Origin: Coraliomargarita algicola
GTDB lineage: Bacteria; Verrucomicrobiota; Verrucomicrobiia; Opitutales; Coraliomargaritaceae
Length of the DNA: 64,000 bases
Direction: 5' to 3'
NCBI RefSeq assembly: GCF_033878955.1
Contig: NZ_CP138858.1
Location: 3,003,001 to 3,067,000 of the forward strand
The notes below the pieces were generated by a model. That model ran no database searches, was not told where the DNA came from, and saw nothing but the letters and a program-made list of their open reading frames with translations. The translations under genes and the position numbers were made by a program. This document shows positions 38,724 through 48,949 of this stretch, piece by piece (position 1 is the stretch's first letter; each line of letters starts with the position of its first letter).

Positions 38724-41513
38724 TCAGCCTGTCATCTTCAGGCCACTGGCAATGGCGTTGACTGTCAGCAGTAGGCGATTGAGCATGCTTTCGTCGGCTT
38801 TATCACTGCCGTTGGCGCGCCATTGCTTGATCAGCTCGATCTGGTAGAAGTGGAGCCCTTCGAGCGCTTTGTTGCGACGCTGAGTGGTGTTGACCAGGTT
38901 GGGACGGCGCTCCTCGATCGGTGCCACGAAGAGATGTTGCAGGTGTTTGTGCGCCAGCTGCATGTCGTGGTTGATGGGATCGATGAAGCGGTTGCGTAGT
39001 GCATCGTCCTCGACCAGCTCGGAGAAGGCGGTCATCACCTTGTGGTCGACGCTGATCAGGCTGGCTTCGACATTGGTGAATACGTAGCGCAGGAAGGCAT
39101 TACTGTGGATGCCGTCCTTGAGTTGTTGGTAGGCATCGGCATCGCTTTCGCAGAGTTTGTCCAGGGCGCTGCCCACGCCATACCAGCCGGGCAGGAAGTA
39201 GCGGCTGAGCGACCAGCTGAAGACCCAGGGGATGGCGCGCAGGTCATCCAGCGAGTGCGCGCCTGTGCGGCGCGAAGGGCGCGAGCCGATCCGGCTAACT
39301 TCGAGCACGTCGATCGGAGTGGCCTGGCGGTAGAAGCTCATGAAGTCCTTGCCATGCAGCAGCGCTTGATAGGTTTCGGCGCTGTAGTCGGAGAGGCTTT
39401 GTAGCGTGGCGGCGGTGTCCTCGTCGTACTTGGTCTGTTTGTGTGGCTGGGAAAAGAGCAGGGTACCTGCTGCCAGCAGCTCCAGATTGTAAGTGGCGGT
39501 GCGCAGATTGGCAAACTTCTGGGCGATGACTTCGCCCTGTTCTGTGGTGCGCAGGTCGTAGGAGAGGGCGGCTTCGGGCAGGGCTTCGAGGAAGCGGTCC
39601 GTTGGCCCCGCGCCGCGGCTGATGGTGCCCCCGCGACCGTGGAAGAAGCGGATGCGGAAGCCGTGCTGCTGGCCCATCGCGACGATCTTTTCCTGTCCTT
39701 TGTGCAGGGCCCACTGGCTGGCGAGGATGCCCTTGTCCTTGTTACTGTCGCTGTAGCCGATCATCACTTGCTGGACCAGATCCTTGCGTTGGCGGTTGTC
39801 CGAAATCCAGCGCTGGGAGTGGCGGGTGATGGGTAGCTGTAAAAAGGCATCCAGAATTTCGGGGCCGTTTTCCAGATCCTGCACGGTTTCCAAGAGTGGG
39901 ACGACTGGTAGCGGGCAGATGATATTGGCATCGGCATCCTGCTGTAGCAGTCCTGCTTCGCGGGCGAGGAAATACACCGCCATGAGGTCGGAGACCGTGC
40001 GGGTCATGCTCACAATCAGCGCGCCCAATGCGGGAGTGCCGTAGCGCTTTACGTGGCGGGCCACTACGGTGAGTGCGCCGATTGCTTTTTGTGCGTCTTC
40101 GCCCAGCTTGGCATTGTGGCGTAGACGGCGATCGGTACGGCTTAATTGTGATTTTAGGAAGTCGACGCGCTTGGCCTCATCCCATTGGTCATAGTCGGTT
40201 TCCGGGAAGTTCAGGCATTCCAGCACTTGGCTGACGGCGCGCTCGTGCACTTCGCTGTTTTGACGGATATCCAAGCTGGCGAGATGGAAACCGAAGGTGC
40301 GCAGCTGATTGATGGCAGGATCGATATCTTCCTCGACGATGGAACGGGCATTTACGCGTAGCAGGCTGCGACGTAGCAACTCCAGATCTTCGTTTAATTC
40401 GCTGGAGCGTTTGTAGCTAATAAAGTGATCCGTTGACAGGTGGTCGACCTCGGAGTCGACACCTTCGGTGACCGGAATGCGGGCGATCATCAGGCTGACG
40501 AATTGGCGCCAAGGCTCATTTTCGTTGCGCGCGCACATGGCCGCCGCACGGTTGCCGAGTATTTCCCATTGCTTGGCGATGCCATCCAACAACTCTTCCG
40601 GCGGTGATTGTAGGCTGGAGGACAGGCTCAGCTTGGCGCGGAGCTCAATCAATGCCTTTTTGTGAAGCTTCAGTGCCTTGATGCGATAGGAGAGCAGCGA
40701 CTCTTCTGTTACTTCCGGTGTCACGAAGGGGTGACCATCGCGGTCGCCTCCGACCCAGCAGCCGAAGTTGATGTGGGGGCGGCGTTTTTCCAATGATGCC
40801 GGGTCGAAGCCGAGGCTTTCCCAGGCGTGGATCAGGTTGCGGTCCAGCGTCTGGATGGCAGTCGGAAAGATGGAGGTCAGGTAGTGTTCGATGCCCTGGC
40901 GCTCCATTTCGATGCTGGGCTTGGTCAGATAGATTTCTCCCGTCCGCCACAGACGATCGAGGATGGTGCGGATGCTGCGGCGGATGTCTTCGATCTCGCT
41001 AGGCGTCCACATGGAGTTTTCGCGCATCACAAGTTTCAAGTAGAGCTCGCGGTGCAGTTCCAGCACGGTGATCCGCTTCGGTTCGGTGGGGTGTGCGGTC
41101 AGCACAGGCTCCACGTGTACCTCATGCAGCGCATCGGCGATCTGCTCTTCGGAGAGGCCTTGTTCCTTCAGTTCTTTGAGGTGGCTGCCCCACAGACCGC
41201 GCCATTGGTGTAAATCCCCCTCCTGTTCGTGGATACGGCGAATTTGGTTGGCGGTATTTTCCTCCACCATGCTGAGGAGCTGGAAGGCGATCGAGTAGGC
41301 CTGCACCATGCGACTGGTAAATTGCTCTTGTTGGGCGAGCTTGCTGCCGGTCCAGGGCAGATAGTCCGTCATGTCGGCGTAGCCGGATTCCTTCATTACC
41401 TGTTGGAGTTCGCCCATCAGGTAGTTGACGTCGGCGTCTATTTTTTCAAATCCGCGGTTCTGAGTGGTGGCCTTGGCCGCTGTGGGGGCCGGTGTGGTGC
41501 TTTTTTGAGTCAA
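38724..41513 (-). CDS. ppc: phosphoenolpyruvate carboxylase
   Basis: About 929 aa from TTG 41513; an ATG at 41615 in the same frame would add a hydrophobic 34-residue N-terminus that does not fit a cytosolic enzyme. Catalytic parts are visible: 'VEPVLTAHPTEPKRITVLE' (His), 'VGGDRDGHPFVTPEVT', 'MIGYSDSNKDKGILAS', 'RIRFFHGRGGTISRGAGPT' and 'RIGSRPSRRTG'. It carboxylates PEP to oxaloacetate and refills the TCA cycle. It is convergent with the HAD gene (10 bp gap). Confidence 0.95.
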   Translation of the reverse strand: MTQKSTTPAPTAAKATTQNRGFEKIDADVNYLMGELQQVMKESGYADMTDYLPWTGSKLAQQEQFTSRMVQAYSIAFQLLSMVEENTANQIRRIHEQEGDLHQWRGLWGSHLKELKEQGLSEEQIADALHEVHVEPVLTAHPTEPKRITVLELHRELYLKLVMRENSMWTPSEIEDIRRSIRTILDRLWRTGEIYLTKPSIEMERQGIEHYLTSIFPTAIQTLDRNLIHAWESLGFDPASLEKRRPHINFGCWVGGDRDGHPFVTPEVTEESLLSYRIKALKLHKKALIELRAKLSLSSSLQSPPEELLDGIAKQWEILGNRAAAMCARNENEPWRQFVSLMIARIPVTEGVDSEVDHLSTDHFISYKRSSELNEDLELLRRSLLRVNARSIVEEDIDPAINQLRTFGFHLASLDIRQNSEVHERAVSQVLECLNFPETDYDQWDEAKRVDFLKSQLSRTDRRLRHNAKLGEDAQKAIGALTVVARHVKRYGTPALGALIVSMTRTVSDLMAVYFLAREAGLLQQDADANIICPLPVVPLLETVQDLENGPEILDAFLQLPITRHSQRWISDNRQRKDLVQQVMIGYSDSNKDKGILASQWALHKGQEKIVAMGQQHGFRIRFFHGRGGTISRGAGPTDRFLEALPEAALSYDLRTTEQGEVIAQKFANLRTATYNLELLAAGTLLFSQPHKQTKYDEDTAATLQSLSDYSAETYQALLHGKDFMSFYRQATPIDVLEVSRIGSRPSRRTGAHSLDDLRAIPWVFSWSLSRYFLPGWYGVGSALDKLCESDADAYQQLKDGIHSNAFLRYVFTNVEASLISVDHKVMTAFSELVEDDALRNRFIDPINHDMQLAHKHLQHLFVAPIEERRPNLVNTTQRRNKALEGLHFYQIELIKQWRANGSDKADESMLNRLLLTVNAIASGLKMTG

Positions 41514-41836
41514 AATTGGTATCGGTTGGTATGAGTTTATGCAGTCGAATTGTCTGATAAGCAGCAAGAATGCCTGATATAAGAAAAGTCCTAGACTGAT
41601 CAATCTAAAAGACAAGTTGGGCGGGGATGCAAGAGGACTGCAATGATTTGTCTGTGAATGTGGAAATCAGTGAAGGAGTGTGTGGGATTGTCTATGAGAA
41701 CTCACTGCATGGAAAATCGTGCCGAGTAGAATTGATGTATATGATTTTTGTTGAGCTCAATCTAGATACTGTATCTCTTTGCGCAGTGTTGAACCTGGCA
41801 TGGTTCGCAGAATCCCCATTATCTCAATCTGTTTGT
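41514..41836. other. divergent intergenic region between ppc and GH13 genes
   Basis: About 320 bp with no gene of its own if the starts chosen here are right. It must hold the promoters of both divergent genes. No clear operator or RNA element was seen. Confidence 0.4.
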
Positions 41837-43477
41837 ATGATCGCTTCGACCTCATGGCTTAAAGACGCCGTTATCTATCAAATTTATCCGCAGTCCTTTC
41901 AGGATAGTAATCAGGACGGGGTCGGGGATTTTCAGGGGATTATTCAGCGATTGGATTACATTCGTGATTTGGGAATCAATACCATTTGGTTGAATCCCTG
42001 TTTCGACTCCCCCTTCGGGGATGCTGGCTATGACGTGCGTGACTTTTACAAGATTGCGCCGCGCTATGGAAAGGAATCGGATTTCGTAGCGCTGCTTGCG
42101 GCGGCGCATGCGCGCGGGATACGGGTGATCCTGGATCTGGTGGCAGGACACACTTCGATGGACAACCCATGGTTTGTTGAAGAAGCGAGCCATCCCCAGA
42201 GCCCCGAGGCGAACCGATACATTTGGAAAAACCGCGCATTTGATCCACAGCAGGGGCCTGTCAAAGACGACTTTGTGTCCAATTTCTTTTGGTATCAGCC
42301 CGCATTGAACTTCGGTTATTCTGAGCCGAGCGAGCCTTGGCAGGACCCCATCGACGCGCCGGGGCCGATGAAGAACCGTGCAGAATTGCGAAAAATTTTA
42401 GCTTATTGGTTTGATTTGGGGTGTGATGGCTTCCGCGTGGATATGGCGGGCTCGTTAGTCAAGCCAGAGAATACTCCCGCTTCGATCGAAGCGACCAAGG
42501 GCATTTGGCAGGAAATTCGCGCATGGATGGATGTGGATTATCCCGATCGCGTGTTGATGTCTGAGTGGAGTTATCCGAGTCGTGCCATCGCGGCAGGTTT
42601 TCATTTAGACTTCATGTTGCATTTTAATGCACCCGGCTATTCGTCGCTCTTTTTCAATGGCAACGGAACCCTGCCACCGCCCGCCGGGCAAACGCACTGT
42701 TACTTCGATGCAGCCGGTAAGGGGAGTCTTGAGGTCTTTCGTCAATCCTACATGGAGCAGCGGGCGGCCACCGCAGGGAAGGGCTTGATCACTTTACCTG
42801 TAGGCTGTCATGACTTTCAGCGTTTGCGCTGCGCGCCACGAGGCTGGGAGGAACTTCGTTGTGCCTGGGTGTTCTTTATGACGCAAGCCGGCCCGCCCAC
42901 CATTTATTACGGCGAAGAGATTGGTATGCGTTACGTCGAGGGCGTGGCGGCGAAGGAGGGCTCGACGCTCGATGGGATCGTTGCGATCAATGCTGGCACC
43001 TCGGGACTAGGTGAACGAGCTGGCACGCGCACACCGATGCAGTGGGATGCGTCAAAGAACGCCGGCTTTTCCAGTGCCGAGGCGGAGGCGCTCTACCTAC
43101 CGATCGACGAAGATGCAAATCGCCCGACCGTGGCGGCGCAAGAGGCCGACCAGGAATCATTACTCCATTTTGTTCGAAAACTAATTCGAATTCGCCGCGC
43201 GCACCCGTGCTTAGGCACGGATAGCAGCTTCACGATCCTCAATCCCAGGGAGACTCCGTATCCACTGGTTATTTTGCGAGCGTCGGAGCAGGCGCGTTGT
43301 ATTGTTGTTATGAATCCCTCTTCCGAGTCTCAGTCCATCGAGCTCGCGATAGATGGGCAAGTCGAGGCAGTTCTCTTGAATCAAGGCTGCGACTGGACTC
43401 AGGAGCAGGCGGGCGTTTCGTTGACTGTATCTAAGTTTGGATATGGTATTTTCAATTTGAATACATTCCCCGGTTGA
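41837..43477 (+). CDS. GH13 alpha-glucosidase/amylase-family enzyme
   Basis: A 546-aa protein. I use ATG 41837 ('MIASTSWLKDAVIYQIYPQS'); the 70 residues encoded upstream from 41627 do not look like protein. GH13 regions: 'DLGINTIWLNPCFDSPFGD', 'GIRVILDLVAGHTSMDNPW', 'GCDGFRVDMAGSLV' (nucleophile Asp), 'VLMSEWSYPS' (acid/base Glu) and 'LPVGCHDFQRLRC', where Cys replaces the usual Asn of N-H-D. A small C-terminal beta domain follows. It has no signal peptide, so it probably acts in the cytoplasm on malto- or other alpha-glucosides. Subfamily uncertain. Confidence 0.9.
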   Translation: MIASTSWLKDAVIYQIYPQSFQDSNQDGVGDFQGIIQRLDYIRDLGINTIWLNPCFDSPFGDAGYDVRDFYKIAPRYGKESDFVALLAAAHARGIRVILDLVAGHTSMDNPWFVEEASHPQSPEANRYIWKNRAFDPQQGPVKDDFVSNFFWYQPALNFGYSEPSEPWQDPIDAPGPMKNRAELRKILAYWFDLGCDGFRVDMAGSLVKPENTPASIEATKGIWQEIRAWMDVDYPDRVLMSEWSYPSRAIAAGFHLDFMLHFNAPGYSSLFFNGNGTLPPPAGQTHCYFDAAGKGSLEVFRQSYMEQRAATAGKGLITLPVGCHDFQRLRCAPRGWEELRCAWVFFMTQAGPPTIYYGEEIGMRYVEGVAAKEGSTLDGIVAINAGTSGLGERAGTRTPMQWDASKNAGFSSAEAEALYLPIDEDANRPTVAAQEADQESLLHFVRKLIRIRRAHPCLGTDSSFTILNPRETPYPLVILRASEQARCIVVMNPSSESQSIELAIDGQVEAVLLNQGCDWTQEQAGVSLTVSKFGYGIFNLNTFPG

Positions 43478-43925
43478 ATCGCCCCGTGTGTAGTGTGCGG
43501 CCGTGTCCGGTGCTCCGGCGACACTCGATCCAGAGCACATATTAGAGTGGATGCCCAAAGTCTCACTCACTCTTCCAACTGCGGAACACTGCTGGTTGAA
43601 ACATTGAAGACACTGATTGTCGCTTACGAATTTGTGCACGGAGGCGTCGAAGCGCCGCGTTTGCAAATTTGTGATAAAAAGTAGATTTTGAACTTTTTTG
43701 GAGAAGGGGCGTATTGTGGGATTGTTTCTGCAGAATGATTAGGGAGCAGAATGATTAGGGAGCAGAATGATTAGGGAGCAGAATGATTCGGGAGCGTTGT
43801 GTGTCTGCTCGCGGACGCGGCGCTTCCCAACCTTGCACCCGTCTTCGCACAACACCAACGCTCTTCTGCCGAGATGTAGGCTTTGACGCCTGCGCTCGTA
43901 AGCACCCTAAGGGCATAAACTCGCC
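43478..43925. other. intergenic gap, GH13 to gcvP
   Basis: About 450 bp between convergent genes, holding the 16-bp tandem repeats and most of the REP-like element. Open frames here look like chance. No terminator with a clear T run was seen. Confidence 0.4.
43731..43794. repeat. four tandem 16-bp repeats
   Basis: CAGAATGATTAGGGAG is repeated four times head to tail; the fourth unit has TTCGGG instead of TTAGGG. It lies between the convergent GH13 and gcvP genes. The array has no spacers and so is not a CRISPR. Confidence 0.9.
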
Positions 43926-43930
43926 CTACA
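43875..43930. repeat. REP-like element with TGTAGG ... CCTACA ends
   Basis: Inverted ends TGTAGG and CCTACA bound a 56-bp segment with GGCTTTGACGCCTGCGCTCG and GGGCATAAACTCGCCC. It overlaps the gcvP stop codon (43926-43928). Its ends recall the 13801-13879 element. Confidence 0.45.
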
Positions 43931-46886
43931 CCGCTTTGGCTTCGACCGCTTCCACGATCTTGGCGTAGATCGCTGCGACGGGCATCTGGGCCAGTTCGCT
44001 GGAATGGATGCGGGCTTGATTGAGTTCGGGCAAGGTGTCCAGTGACTCAGAGAGGCAGACGTCGCGGTTGGCTTCCACCTCTTCGACGCGGTCGATCGGG
44101 GTGAAGTGGGGCGCGGAGTTGAGCGCTTGCGGGTGCTCTTTGACCAGTTTCAAGATCGCTTTGACGGCTTCGGCGAAGCGGTCGAGCTCGGCTTGGGTGT
44201 AGCTCTCGGTGGGCTCGATCATGAGGCCGAGGGCTTCGGGCCAAGCCACGGTGGGCGCGTGAAATCCGAAGTCGAGGAAGAGCTTGCCGATACGGGGCGC
44301 GGCGTCGCTCTTGCGTAGGCCGACACTTTCGAGCGCCCCGAAGTCTTCGGTTTTGAGCGAAAGGATGAATTCGTGCATGCGCGGTTCGGCGTCGGAGCCG
44401 GTCGGCAGGGTGGCGTAGTCTTCGCGCAATTGCTCATGCAAGTAGCGGGCACTCAGCACTGCCATGGCCGACATGCGGCGCACGCCAGCGTGGCCGAGGC
44501 GCAGCAAATAAGTGAGGCAGCGCACCTTGTGGGCGAAGTTGCCCCAGTGACGGTGGAAGGAGCCAATTGACTTTTTCGCTTTGACGGGTGTGTAGGTGGT
44601 GCCGTCGAACTCGATTTGGTAGCCAGGCAGGAAGGGAATCAGCTTTTCACTGACCGCGACGATGGCATCGCCGGGGCCGCCTCCGCCGTGGGGGATGGTC
44701 CAGGTCTTGTGTAAATTATTGTGCACCGCGTCCACACCGAGTGCCCCGAGGTCGATCCAACCGGCAATGGCGTTCATGTTGGCGCCGTCCATGTAGACCA
44801 GGCCGCCGAGTGCGTGAATCTTTTCCGCGATCTGCTTGAAGGAAGTCTCGAAGATGCCCGAAGTGTTGGGGTTGGTGATCATCACGCCCGCGATGCGCTC
44901 TCCGTATTCTTCGATGCGGCGGTCGAGGTCTTCGTTGAGCACGCGGCCCTCGGTGTCGGCTTCCAAATAGACGATTTTGCCCTGCTTGCCGCCGAAGCCG
45001 GCCATGGTGGCGGTGGCGAAGTTGGTGCCGTGCGCCGAGCGTGGGATCAGGATGATGTCGCGTGTCTCACCTTTGTCGCGGTGGTAGGCTTGGAATAGTT
45101 TGAGTCCCACCAGTTCGCCCTGCGCGCCTGCGAGCGGTTGCGTAGTGACACCGGGCAGGCCGGTGATGCCCTTGAACCATTCTTGAATTTCGTGCAGCAC
45201 CATCAGGCAGCCCTGTGAATCTTCGACTGGCGCTTGCGGGTGCAGGTCGGTGAAGCCAGGCAGGCTGGCCGCCCAGTCGTTGACCTTCGGGTTGTACTTC
45301 ATGGTGCAGGAGCCGAGCGGGTAGCAACCGTCGTCGGGGCTGACGTTGAGTTTGCCCAGTTCCTGATAGTATTGGATCACTTCGTCGGCGCTGTAGCAGG
45401 GCAAGCCCGGCGCGGTGGCGCGGATTTGCTCGGCAGGCACGGCGGCCAATGTTTGCGCGTCAGCTGCGGGCGCTCCGAAAACGGATTCAAAGGCCGCGAG
45501 CAGTACGTCGAGTGGTTGCTCGCGATTGGAAAAGGAGAGCTTTAAGAGCTGACGTCCACCTGCGATGCGATCGGAAACATCGGCCCCAGCCAATACACCC
45601 GCTGCGCGAGCGGCGGTTAGCACGGAGGCGACCGGTTGGGAGAGCTTAAAAGTCACCTCGTGGTAACTTGTGGACTGGGGGAAGGCCAGCTCGACGCCAT
45701 CGAAGCGAGTCAACTGGGCGACCGCCTGGCTGAGCTTGCTGCGGAGATCGCTTAAAATTTGTTCGAGTCCAGAGTCGCCGCGTTCCAGCAGCGCAGCCCC
45801 GACCAGTGTCGCGATGAAGGCCTGATTCGAGCAGATGTTGGAGGTGGCCTTGTCCTTGCGGATGTGTTGTTCGCGGGTGGAGAGCACGCCGACGCGGCAT
45901 TCGCGGCCGGCGCTGTCTTTGGCCTTGCCGATGAAACGGCCAGGGGCGGCACGCACGCCGTTGCGGTCTTTGCTACTGAAACGCACACCGAAGAGTCCGA
46001 GTCCCGGGCCGCCGAAGTTGGGGGCCAGTGCGAGGTGGTGGGCTTCGCCGACGATGATATCGACGCCATTTTCGCCGAAATCGCAGGGAGCCTTGAGTCC
46101 GCCGGGCGCCAGCAAGAGCGGATCGATCACTGCGATCGTTTTGAGGCCGCGTTCAACGGCAAATTGAGTGAGCGCATCGACCTCTTCCAGTAAGCCGAAG
46201 GTGTTTACTTGGGGGAAGACGATGGCGGCCAAGCGATCTGCCGCATCCGTTGCGGCCGCGGCGAGGGCTGCTGGATCGATGAGACCCGTCTCCGGATCGG
46301 CGGGCACGCGGATGAGTTCGATTTCAGTGCCTTCTGATTGAGTGGCCAGCACTTCCAAGTCGCCCGGGTAGAGTGTTTCGGGGATGAGAGCCGCTGATTT
46401 GCCACGGCTCATGCGGATGGCGGCGCAGATGCCCTCGAAAATAGAAGTCGAGCGGTCGTAGAGTGAAGCGTTCACCGCTTCGAAGCCCGTCAGGCGGGCC
46501 ATCGAGCACTGGTAGATCCAGTGCGCTAGCAAGGTGCCCTGGCTCAGCTCTGGCTGATAGGGCGTGTAGGCGGTGGTCATGTTGCGGATGTCGCAAATCG
46601 GCGCGATGACCGGGGACGGCACAAAGTCGGGCACGCCGTCGCCGAGAAAACTGGTGCCGATGCGATTCTTGGCTGCGATGGCGCTGAGGCGCTCTTTAAG
46701 TGCCTCGTATTCCAGCTCCTCCGGCAGCTCCAGCTCGTTGGGGAAACGCACATCACTGGGGATGTGGTCGAAGAGGTCGTCCAGCCGTTCTTTGCCCACG
46801 GCGTCGAGCATGGCGCGAATGTCAGATTCGCTGGCAGGAATGTAGTGGCGCGCGAGTTCGCGCTGGTCGGCTAGGCTGGTGTGCAT
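43926..46886 (-). CDS. gcvP: glycine dehydrogenase (decarboxylating), P-protein
   Basis: A 986-aa single-chain P-protein with both halves fused. N-terminal half: 'HTSLADQRELARHYIPASE' and 'GTLLAHWIYQCSMARLTGFE'. C-terminal half: 'DDGCYPLGSCTMKYNPKVND', 'GLVYMDGANMNAIAGWID' and the PLP lysine in 'AVHNNLHKTWTIPHGGGGPG'. It decarboxylates glycine and passes the aminomethyl group to the H-protein. The gene is divergent from gcvT with 201 bp between; gcvH is not next to them, which is unusual. I saw no glycine riboswitch motif. Confidence 0.96.
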   Translation of the reverse strand: MHTSLADQRELARHYIPASESDIRAMLDAVGKERLDDLFDHIPSDVRFPNELELPEELEYEALKERLSAIAAKNRIGTSFLGDGVPDFVPSPVIAPICDIRNMTTAYTPYQPELSQGTLLAHWIYQCSMARLTGFEAVNASLYDRSTSIFEGICAAIRMSRGKSAALIPETLYPGDLEVLATQSEGTEIELIRVPADPETGLIDPAALAAAATDAADRLAAIVFPQVNTFGLLEEVDALTQFAVERGLKTIAVIDPLLLAPGGLKAPCDFGENGVDIIVGEAHHLALAPNFGGPGLGLFGVRFSSKDRNGVRAAPGRFIGKAKDSAGRECRVGVLSTREQHIRKDKATSNICSNQAFIATLVGAALLERGDSGLEQILSDLRSKLSQAVAQLTRFDGVELAFPQSTSYHEVTFKLSQPVASVLTAARAAGVLAGADVSDRIAGGRQLLKLSFSNREQPLDVLLAAFESVFGAPAADAQTLAAVPAEQIRATAPGLPCYSADEVIQYYQELGKLNVSPDDGCYPLGSCTMKYNPKVNDWAASLPGFTDLHPQAPVEDSQGCLMVLHEIQEWFKGITGLPGVTTQPLAGAQGELVGLKLFQAYHRDKGETRDIILIPRSAHGTNFATATMAGFGGKQGKIVYLEADTEGRVLNEDLDRRIEEYGERIAGVMITNPNTSGIFETSFKQIAEKIHALGGLVYMDGANMNAIAGWIDLGALGVDAVHNNLHKTWTIPHGGGGPGDAIVAVSEKLIPFLPGYQIEFDGTTYTPVKAKKSIGSFHRHWGNFAHKVRCLTYLLRLGHAGVRRMSAMAVLSARYLHEQLREDYATLPTGSDAEPRMHEFILSLKTEDFGALESVGLRKSDAAPRIGKLFLDFGFHAPTVAWPEALGLMIEPTESYTQAELDRFAEAVKAILKLVKEHPQALNSAPHFTPIDRVEEVEANRDVCLSESLDTLPELNQARIHSSELAQMPVAAIYAKIVEAVEAKAV

Positions 46887-47087
46887 GATAGGATGGTAGA
46901 AACTGCGTTAAAGCGCACGATCCAGACTTGTGACGCTCGCAAACACAATAATTTTTAGATAAGATTTCTATGCCTCCCGATTAAGTATCTTTGCGGGGAA
47001 CTTGACTTTATGAGATGGAATTGAGTTTCATTGCTCACGAGCTCGCAGCCACTACTTTAGAATTATTACTAGCAACCGATACATCTT

Positions 47088-48179
47088 ATGCCCAGCGTAC
47101 TTCAAATTCCACTTCACGATTTTCATGCCGCTCAAGGCGCACGGTTCGTTGCTTTCGGCGGTTGGAATATGCCGGTGCAATACACTAGTATCTTAGAGGA
47201 ACACAAGGCAGTGCGTGAAGCCGCCGGGCTCTTTGATGTGAGTCACATGGGGGAGTTTTTCGTGCAGGGCAGCGATGCGGCCCTGTTTTTGGACCGTTTG
47301 GTGGTGAATGCCGTGGCCAGTGCGCCAATCGGGAAGGCGGTCTATTCCCCGATGTGTAACAGTGAAGGCACGGTGGTGGATGATCTGATTGTCTATCGCA
47401 CCGGAGAGGAGGCGTTTCTGGTCTGTGTCAACGCGGGGAATATTGAAAAAGACTACGGCTGGTTCTTGAAGCAGGCCGAGCGTTGGGGCTTGGATGTGAG
47501 TGTAGAGGATCAATCCGACGATTACGCGCTGTTGGCGCTGCAGGGGCCTCAGGCGGAAGCGATTTTACTGGCCGTTGGACTCGAAGAGGTTGCCGAAATT
47601 AAGCGCTTTTGGCACCAGTTGGTGACATTTGGGGGTGAAAAGATTCGCATATGTCGCACGGGCTACACCGGAGAGGATGGCTTTGAGATCTATAGTTCGC
47701 CCAAGGTGGCCGAGGTGTTGGCGAAGCAAATTATGTCCGAGGGCGAAGCCTTTGGGGTGAAGCTCTGTGGCTTGGGGGCGCGTGACAGCTTGCGCCTGGA
47801 AGCGGGCTTGCCGCTGTATGGGCATGAGTTGAGCGACCATATCACTCCATTTGAGGCCAGTCTCGACTGGACGGTGAAACTGAATAAGACTGATTTTATT
47901 GGTAAGAACGCGCTGACGGAGCAGAAGGAGAATGGCATTCCGTGTCGCGTGGTGCATTTCAAGCTCGAGGGGCGCCGTATCGCGCGTGAGGGCACGCCGG
48001 TGTTGGATGAGGCGGGCGAAGTTGTGGGGCAAGTGCTCTCTGGCACCTTGTCGCCGATTTTGAGCTGCCCGATTGGCAGCGCAATTGTTCGTAGTGAGGT
48101 TAAGGACGCACCACTATTTGTAGATCTGCGTGGGAACCAACTGGCGCTGCAAATCGCAAAGCCTCCACTGCACAAGTAG
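47088..48179 (+). CDS. gcvT: glycine cleavage aminomethyltransferase, T-protein
   Basis: A 363-aa protein: 'PLHDFHAAQGARFVAFGGWN', 'MPVQYTSILEEHKAVREAAG', 'LFDVSHMGEFFVQG', 'YTGEDGFEIYSS' and 'GLGARDSLRLEAGLPLYGHE', the T-protein folate-binding signature. It transfers the methylene group to tetrahydrofolate and releases ammonia. Start ATG 47088 gives the normal N-terminus. Divergent from gcvP, so the shared 201-bp region may co-regulate both. Confidence 0.95.
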   Translation: MPSVLQIPLHDFHAAQGARFVAFGGWNMPVQYTSILEEHKAVREAAGLFDVSHMGEFFVQGSDAALFLDRLVVNAVASAPIGKAVYSPMCNSEGTVVDDLIVYRTGEEAFLVCVNAGNIEKDYGWFLKQAERWGLDVSVEDQSDDYALLALQGPQAEAILLAVGLEEVAEIKRFWHQLVTFGGEKIRICRTGYTGEDGFEIYSSPKVAEVLAKQIMSEGEAFGVKLCGLGARDSLRLEAGLPLYGHELSDHITPFEASLDWTVKLNKTDFIGKNALTEQKENGIPCRVVHFKLEGRRIAREGTPVLDEAGEVVGQVLSGTLSPILSCPIGSAIVRSEVKDAPLFVDLRGNQLALQIAKPPLHK

Positions 48180-48185
48180 TGGGTT

Positions 48186-48734
48186 TTATTCGCTTTGCGG
48201 TGGGAAGCTGGCTAAGATTTCGGAGACGATCTGCTGTACTTCTTGATCATTGGGAGCGCTCCAGCCCAGGCGTTTGGTATAGGTGCCGCGCCAGACGAGT
48301 TCCTTGCTAGCTTGGTCGATGATGTCGACGATGAAGGTGCCTTCTTCGTATTGATTCACGTCGATTCGGCTGAATGCGCCGTATCCATGATAAGGATAGC
48401 GCCGGAAGGGAGTAGGGCCGACTCCGAGGTCGTTGACTTCGGTCTTGGTCTTGGTGATGGTGTTGAAGGTGACGCGAAAGTCGGGTTGGGCGCAGTCTTG
48501 GCTCATGCCTTTGGCTTGTAGTGTGCGGCTGATCGCTTGCTCAATGCGCCGATCTACGATGGGACTGAGGACGATGTCCTGATAGTTGGAGCGCTCCTCG
48601 CGGCTATCGATCACGAAGCACTTGTAATTGCTGAGCTTTGCTTTGGCGGAGCGGTCGTAGTCGACGGTTGTGGGAGAAACACAGCCTGCAAAGAATAGAG
48701 TCGCAAGTAAGAGAAGTTGGACGATGGGCTTCAT
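48186..48734 (-). CDS. DUF4136-family lipoprotein
   Basis: A 182-aa protein with a lipoprotein signal peptide and lipobox (LLLLATLFFAGC, acylated Cys about residue 17). The mature part follows DUF4136: 'VDYDRSAKAKLSNYKCFVID', 'PIVDRRIEQAISRTLQAKGM', 'PDFRVTFNTITKTKTEV' and 'EGTFIVDIIDQASKELVWRG'. Such proteins sit on the periplasmic face of a membrane; function unknown. It ends 6 bp from the convergent gcvT stop. Confidence 0.85.
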   Translation of the reverse strand: MKPIVQLLLLATLFFAGCVSPTTVDYDRSAKAKLSNYKCFVIDSREERSNYQDIVLSPIVDRRIEQAISRTLQAKGMSQDCAQPDFRVTFNTITKTKTEVNDLGVGPTPFRRYPYHGYGAFSRIDVNQYEEGTFIVDIIDQASKELVWRGTYTKRLGWSAPNDQEVQQIVSEILASFPPQSE

Positions 48735-48949
48735 GGTTATAGGAACAGTAATTGAAGGTCGCTGGATTGCAACTGTGAGTTTGCAGAGGAGCTATGGTTT
48801 GAATGCATTGCAGGCTTGGTGGCGGAGCTGGCCTTGGGGATGTCGTCGTGGGATGCAGCTGTGTGCCGTTGTCTTGGTGATATAATTATATGGGACGTTG
48901 CTTGTTTACGAAGCTTGTCTCTGCCACTTGCTAGCTTTCAATTGGCTGT

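Noticed and set aside
43211..43666. A 151-codon minus-strand frame at the 3' end of the GH13 gene
   Set aside because: The first half is antisense to GH13 coding sequence, and the rest has no protein-like features.
43731..43794. Possible CRISPR array
   Set aside because: The 16-bp units are directly tandem without spacers, and no cas gene is present.
46887..47087. Glycine riboswitch between gcvP and gcvT
   Set aside because: I could not find the conserved GGAGAG/GAAACT-type core in either direction.
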